From NCBI RefSeq assembly GCF_017874425.1, contig NZ_JAGGLL010000015.1, forward strand, positions 1 through 64,000: a DNA stretch of 64,000 nucleotides, given 5' to 3'. The notes under the pieces were generated by a model that did not search any database, had not been told where the DNA came from, and saw only the letters and a program-made list of their open reading frames with translations. A program made the translations under genes and the position numbers. Origin of the DNA: Clostridium punense (lineage in GTDB: Bacteria > Bacillota > Clostridia > Clostridiales > Clostridiaceae). The first letter of the stretch is position 1. Every line of letters begins with the position of its first letter. Below, in pieces: positions 63,109-64,000 of this stretch.

Positions 63109-63918
63109 ATGGAGTGGTTTTTAAGCCTGAATCCTATATTTCAGGCATTACTTGCAACTTTATTTACTTGGGGGGTTACAGCAGCAGGTGCGGCACTGGT
63201 ATTTTTCTTCAAGAATATAAATAAAAAGCTTTTAGACGCAATGATGGGGTTTGCAGCAGGAGTTATGATTGCAGCAAGCTTTTGGTCCCTTTTAGCACCA
63301 GCTATCGAAATGGCTAGTGAGGCAGGAGGAATAGTATGGCTTCCACCTGCTGTAGGATTTATCGGTGGAGGAATATTTTTGCTTACAGTGGATAGAATTC
63401 TTCCTCATTTACATGTAGGGTTTAAAACAGAAGAAGCTGAGGGGATAAAAACCAGCTGGAAAAGAAGTGTTTTACTAGTTCTAGCAATAACTCTTCATAA
63501 TATTCCAGAAGGATTAGCAGTGGGTGTAGCTTTTGGTGCTGTAGCTGCAGGGCTTCCAACTGCAAGTATAGCTAGTGCTGTAGCTTTAGCTATAGGAATT
63601 GGAATTCAAAATTTTCCAGAGGGGGCAGCGGTATCTTTACCTTTAAGAAGAGAAGGATTTTCAAGGCTAAAAAGTTTTGTTTATGGGCAAGCATCAGGTA
63701 TTGTAGAACCAATAGCTGGAGTATTAGGAGTAGTAGCAGTAATGGCTATGAGATCCTTACTACCTTATGCTCTTTCATTTGCAGCAGGAGCTATGATTTT
63801 TGTTGTAATAGAAGAATTAATCCCAGAGTCGCAGTTGGGCGGGAACACAGATTTAGCAACTATAGCTACTATAATGGGCTTTGTTGTGATGATGGTTTTA
63901 GATGTAGCATTAGGATAA
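63109..63918 (+). CDS. ZIP-family metal transporter
   Basis: 269 residues, AGAGGTGG before the ATG. Eight hydrophobic helices. The metal-binding helices carry ITLHNIPEGLAVGVAFG (helix IV) and IQNFPEGAAVSLPL (helix V), the two ZIP signature motifs; a His-containing loop (LPHLHVG) lies before them. Takes up zinc or related divalent metals into the cytoplasm. Nearest to the GufA/ZupT type. The metal is not certain. Transcribed alone. Confidence 0.94.
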   Translation: MEWFLSLNPIFQALLATLFTWGVTAAGAALVFFFKNINKKLLDAMMGFAAGVMIAASFWSLLAPAIEMASEAGGIVWLPPAVGFIGGGIFLLTVDRILPHLHVGFKTEEAEGIKTSWKRSVLLVLAITLHNIPEGLAVGVAFGAVAAGLPTASIASAVALAIGIGIQNFPEGAAVSLPLRREGFSRLKSFVYGQASGIVEPIAGVLGVVAVMAMRSLLPYALSFAAGAMIFVVIEELIPESQLGGNTDLATIATIMGFVVMMVLDVALG

Positions 63919-64000
63919 AATAGTTATAAGTTATTAATTTAAAATTCCAATATCAAAAAGATTTATTGCATAATGTATAAAAGTCTTCAATAATGCGAAA
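63919..64000. other. Window end, no gene
   Basis: 82 AT-rich bases behind the ZIP gene; nothing recognised. Confidence 0.5.

Overview
The window is AT-rich (roughly 30% GC by eye), carries strong AGGAGG-type ribosome binding sites with frequent TTG/GTG starts, short operons and many hairpin terminators. With DUF4317, DUF368, a cytochrome-b5-like domain protein, an uptake-type [NiFe] hydrogenase and an SOS-type Y-family polymerase, it fits a chromosome segment of an anaerobic Clostridium-type Firmicute. I do not assign a species. No rRNA, tRNA, CRISPR array or complete transposase gene was seen.

Layout. 0.1-7 kb: panC-panD, a methyltransferase, a DUF4317 protein, a polyferredoxin/FMN-domain membrane protein and an MFS carrier. 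7-16 kb: an accessory stretch with a DegT aminotransferase remnant, a glycosyltransferase, a tail-collar gene interrupted by one in-frame stop, a 1180-residue repeat-rich wall-anchored protein and an L,D-transpeptidase. 16-19 kb: AraC-type regulator, orphan clpP, xdhC-like gene. 19-27 kb: a frameshifted Y-family polymerase behind a LexA-box-like site, a small conserved gene, sbcD-sbcC and a DUF368 (PopT-type) gene. 27-36 kb: DsrE-like protein, MarR regulator plus 14-TM drug exporter, and a CsbB/YfhO/GtrA-like glycosylation set. 36-48 kb: dsdA, CPBP protease, glnA, acetamidase, a lipoprotein, an aminopeptidase P, a YjeM-like amino acid antiporter and a rhodanese. 48.5-57 kb: a hydrogenase operon (cytochrome-b5-like protein, small and large subunits, protease, short HypA-like protein, hypF, hypC, hypD, hypE; no hypB). 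57-64 kb: TetR regulator divergent from a BCCT carrier, dbpA, a diacylglycerol-kinase-type lipid kinase and a ZIP metal carrier.

The most striking structure is a family of non-coding insertion units of 67-211 bp, with 11 copies in 64 kb on both strands. Each has imperfect inverted ends (GGCATCTTCAAAAAATAA / TTATTTTCAGATGCC), an internally palindromic body, and in 10 of 11 copies an exact 3-bp direct repeat (TTA or TAA) at the borders. This makes it a MITE-like family with TWA target duplication. Copies cluster just behind genes and three lie at stop codons. One supplies the last residues and stop of marR; removing it in silico restores a 17-residue alternative end whose TGA overlaps the ATG of the exporter gene (ATGA), so the insertion appears to have uncoupled a translationally coupled operon. 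Another supplies the last two residues and stop of a lipoprotein gene, and a third straddles the sbcC stop without changing it.

Other points of interest are a 1-base frameshift splitting an SOS-type polymerase, the in-frame TAA in the tail-collar gene, a mirror-ordered ABAB-BABA repeat array in the surface protein, and a hydrogenase operon that begins with a b5-type haem protein and lacks hypB.
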